Shown here: positions 7,125-7,223 of the stretch, piece after piece
Numbering within the stretch: the stretch's first letter is position 1
How the letters are laid out: each line of letters begins with the position of its first letter
Assembly: GCA_934255435.1 (NCBI GenBank)
Contig: CAKQNZ010000110.1
Location: forward strand, 1-7,223
Direction of reading: 5' to 3'
DNA length: 7,223 nt
From: an uncultured Clostridia bacterium
GTDB lineage: Bacteria > Bacillota > Clostridia > Peptostreptococcales > Anaerovoracaceae
Program-made: the position numbers and the translations under genes
The notes under the pieces: generated by a model
What the model was told of the DNA's origin: nothing
The model's database searches: none
The model's input: only the letters and a program-made list of their open reading frames with translations

Positions 7125-7223
7125 ATATCGCTCACGACCCTTTCCACAACTTTTACGACGGCAGCGTCAAAATCCGATCCTGCACCCTTCAGGATCTTTT
7201 CTGCCTCTTTTTGCGTAATGAGT
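7121..7223 (-). CDS. V-type ATPase peripheral-stalk subunit G/H, C-terminal fragment (partial)
   Basis: Only the last 33 residues are visible, in the frame that begins at base 7222; the gene runs off the right edge. The tail has a lysine- and glutamate-rich start (QKEAEKIL) followed by an amphipathic stretch (AAVVKVVERVVSDI), ending at TGA 7123-7121. This resembles the end of the small coiled-coil G/H subunit (NtpF in Enterococcus hirae, AhaH in archaea), which pairs with subunit E to make the peripheral stalk. The assignment rests mainly on position: this gene sits directly before subunit I in ntp-type operons. Its stop overlaps the next start by four bases (ATGA), so translation of subunit I is probably coupled to it. 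The visible part is too short for a family assignment on sequence alone. Confidence 0.72.
   Translation of the reverse strand, partial: LITQKEAEKILKGAGSDFDAAVVKVVERVVSDI

Noticed and set aside
1..7223. Search for a novel system, mobile element, CRISPR, RNA gene or promoter
   Set aside because: Almost every base is accounted for by eight contiguous V-ATPase genes with gaps of at most 30 bp; no repeats, terminal inverted repeats, tRNA-like folds or terminator hairpins were recognised by eye.

Overview
The window is one stretch of a bacterial V/A-type (vacuolar-type) ATPase operon, transcribed entirely on the minus strand. In transcription order (high to low coordinates) it holds the C-terminal end of the small peripheral-stalk subunit G/H (NtpF-like), then subunits I (a-type stator), K (c-ring proteolipid), E (peripheral stalk), C (d-type rotor adaptor), F (central stalk, NtpG in Enterococcus naming), A (catalytic) and the first 322 residues of B. 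This is the F-I-K-E-C-G-A-B order described for the Enterococcus hirae ntp operon and found in many Firmicutes. The transcription start, any genes before the G/H subunit, the end of B and the expected subunit D all lie outside the window.

The organism is probably an anaerobic Firmicute, most likely of class Clostridia. This is inferred from the gene order, the strong GGAGG-type Shine-Dalgarno sites, middling GC content, and frequent ATA (Ile) and AGA/AGG (Arg) codons. I cannot name a genus.

Together the genes encode a rotary ion pump. The A3B3 head hydrolyses or makes ATP. F, with the unseen D, forms the central stalk, and C couples that stalk to the K ring. E and G/H form the peripheral stalks that hold the head to I, and ions pass at the I/K interface. 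The K protein has four membrane helices and a single ion-binding carboxylate (E144). It keeps all five side-chain positions known to bind Na+ in E. hirae NtpK, so the enzyme is predicted to move Na+ rather than H+.

Packing is very tight. Gaps between genes run from 30 bp down to an 11-bp overlap, and ribosome-binding sites for five of the seven complete or visible starts lie wholly or partly inside the preceding gene. No promoter, terminator, RNA gene, mobile element, repeat array or intergenic stretch longer than 30 bp was seen. I found no undescribed system: this is an ordinary operon, and the points worth a second look concern ion specificity and translational layout.
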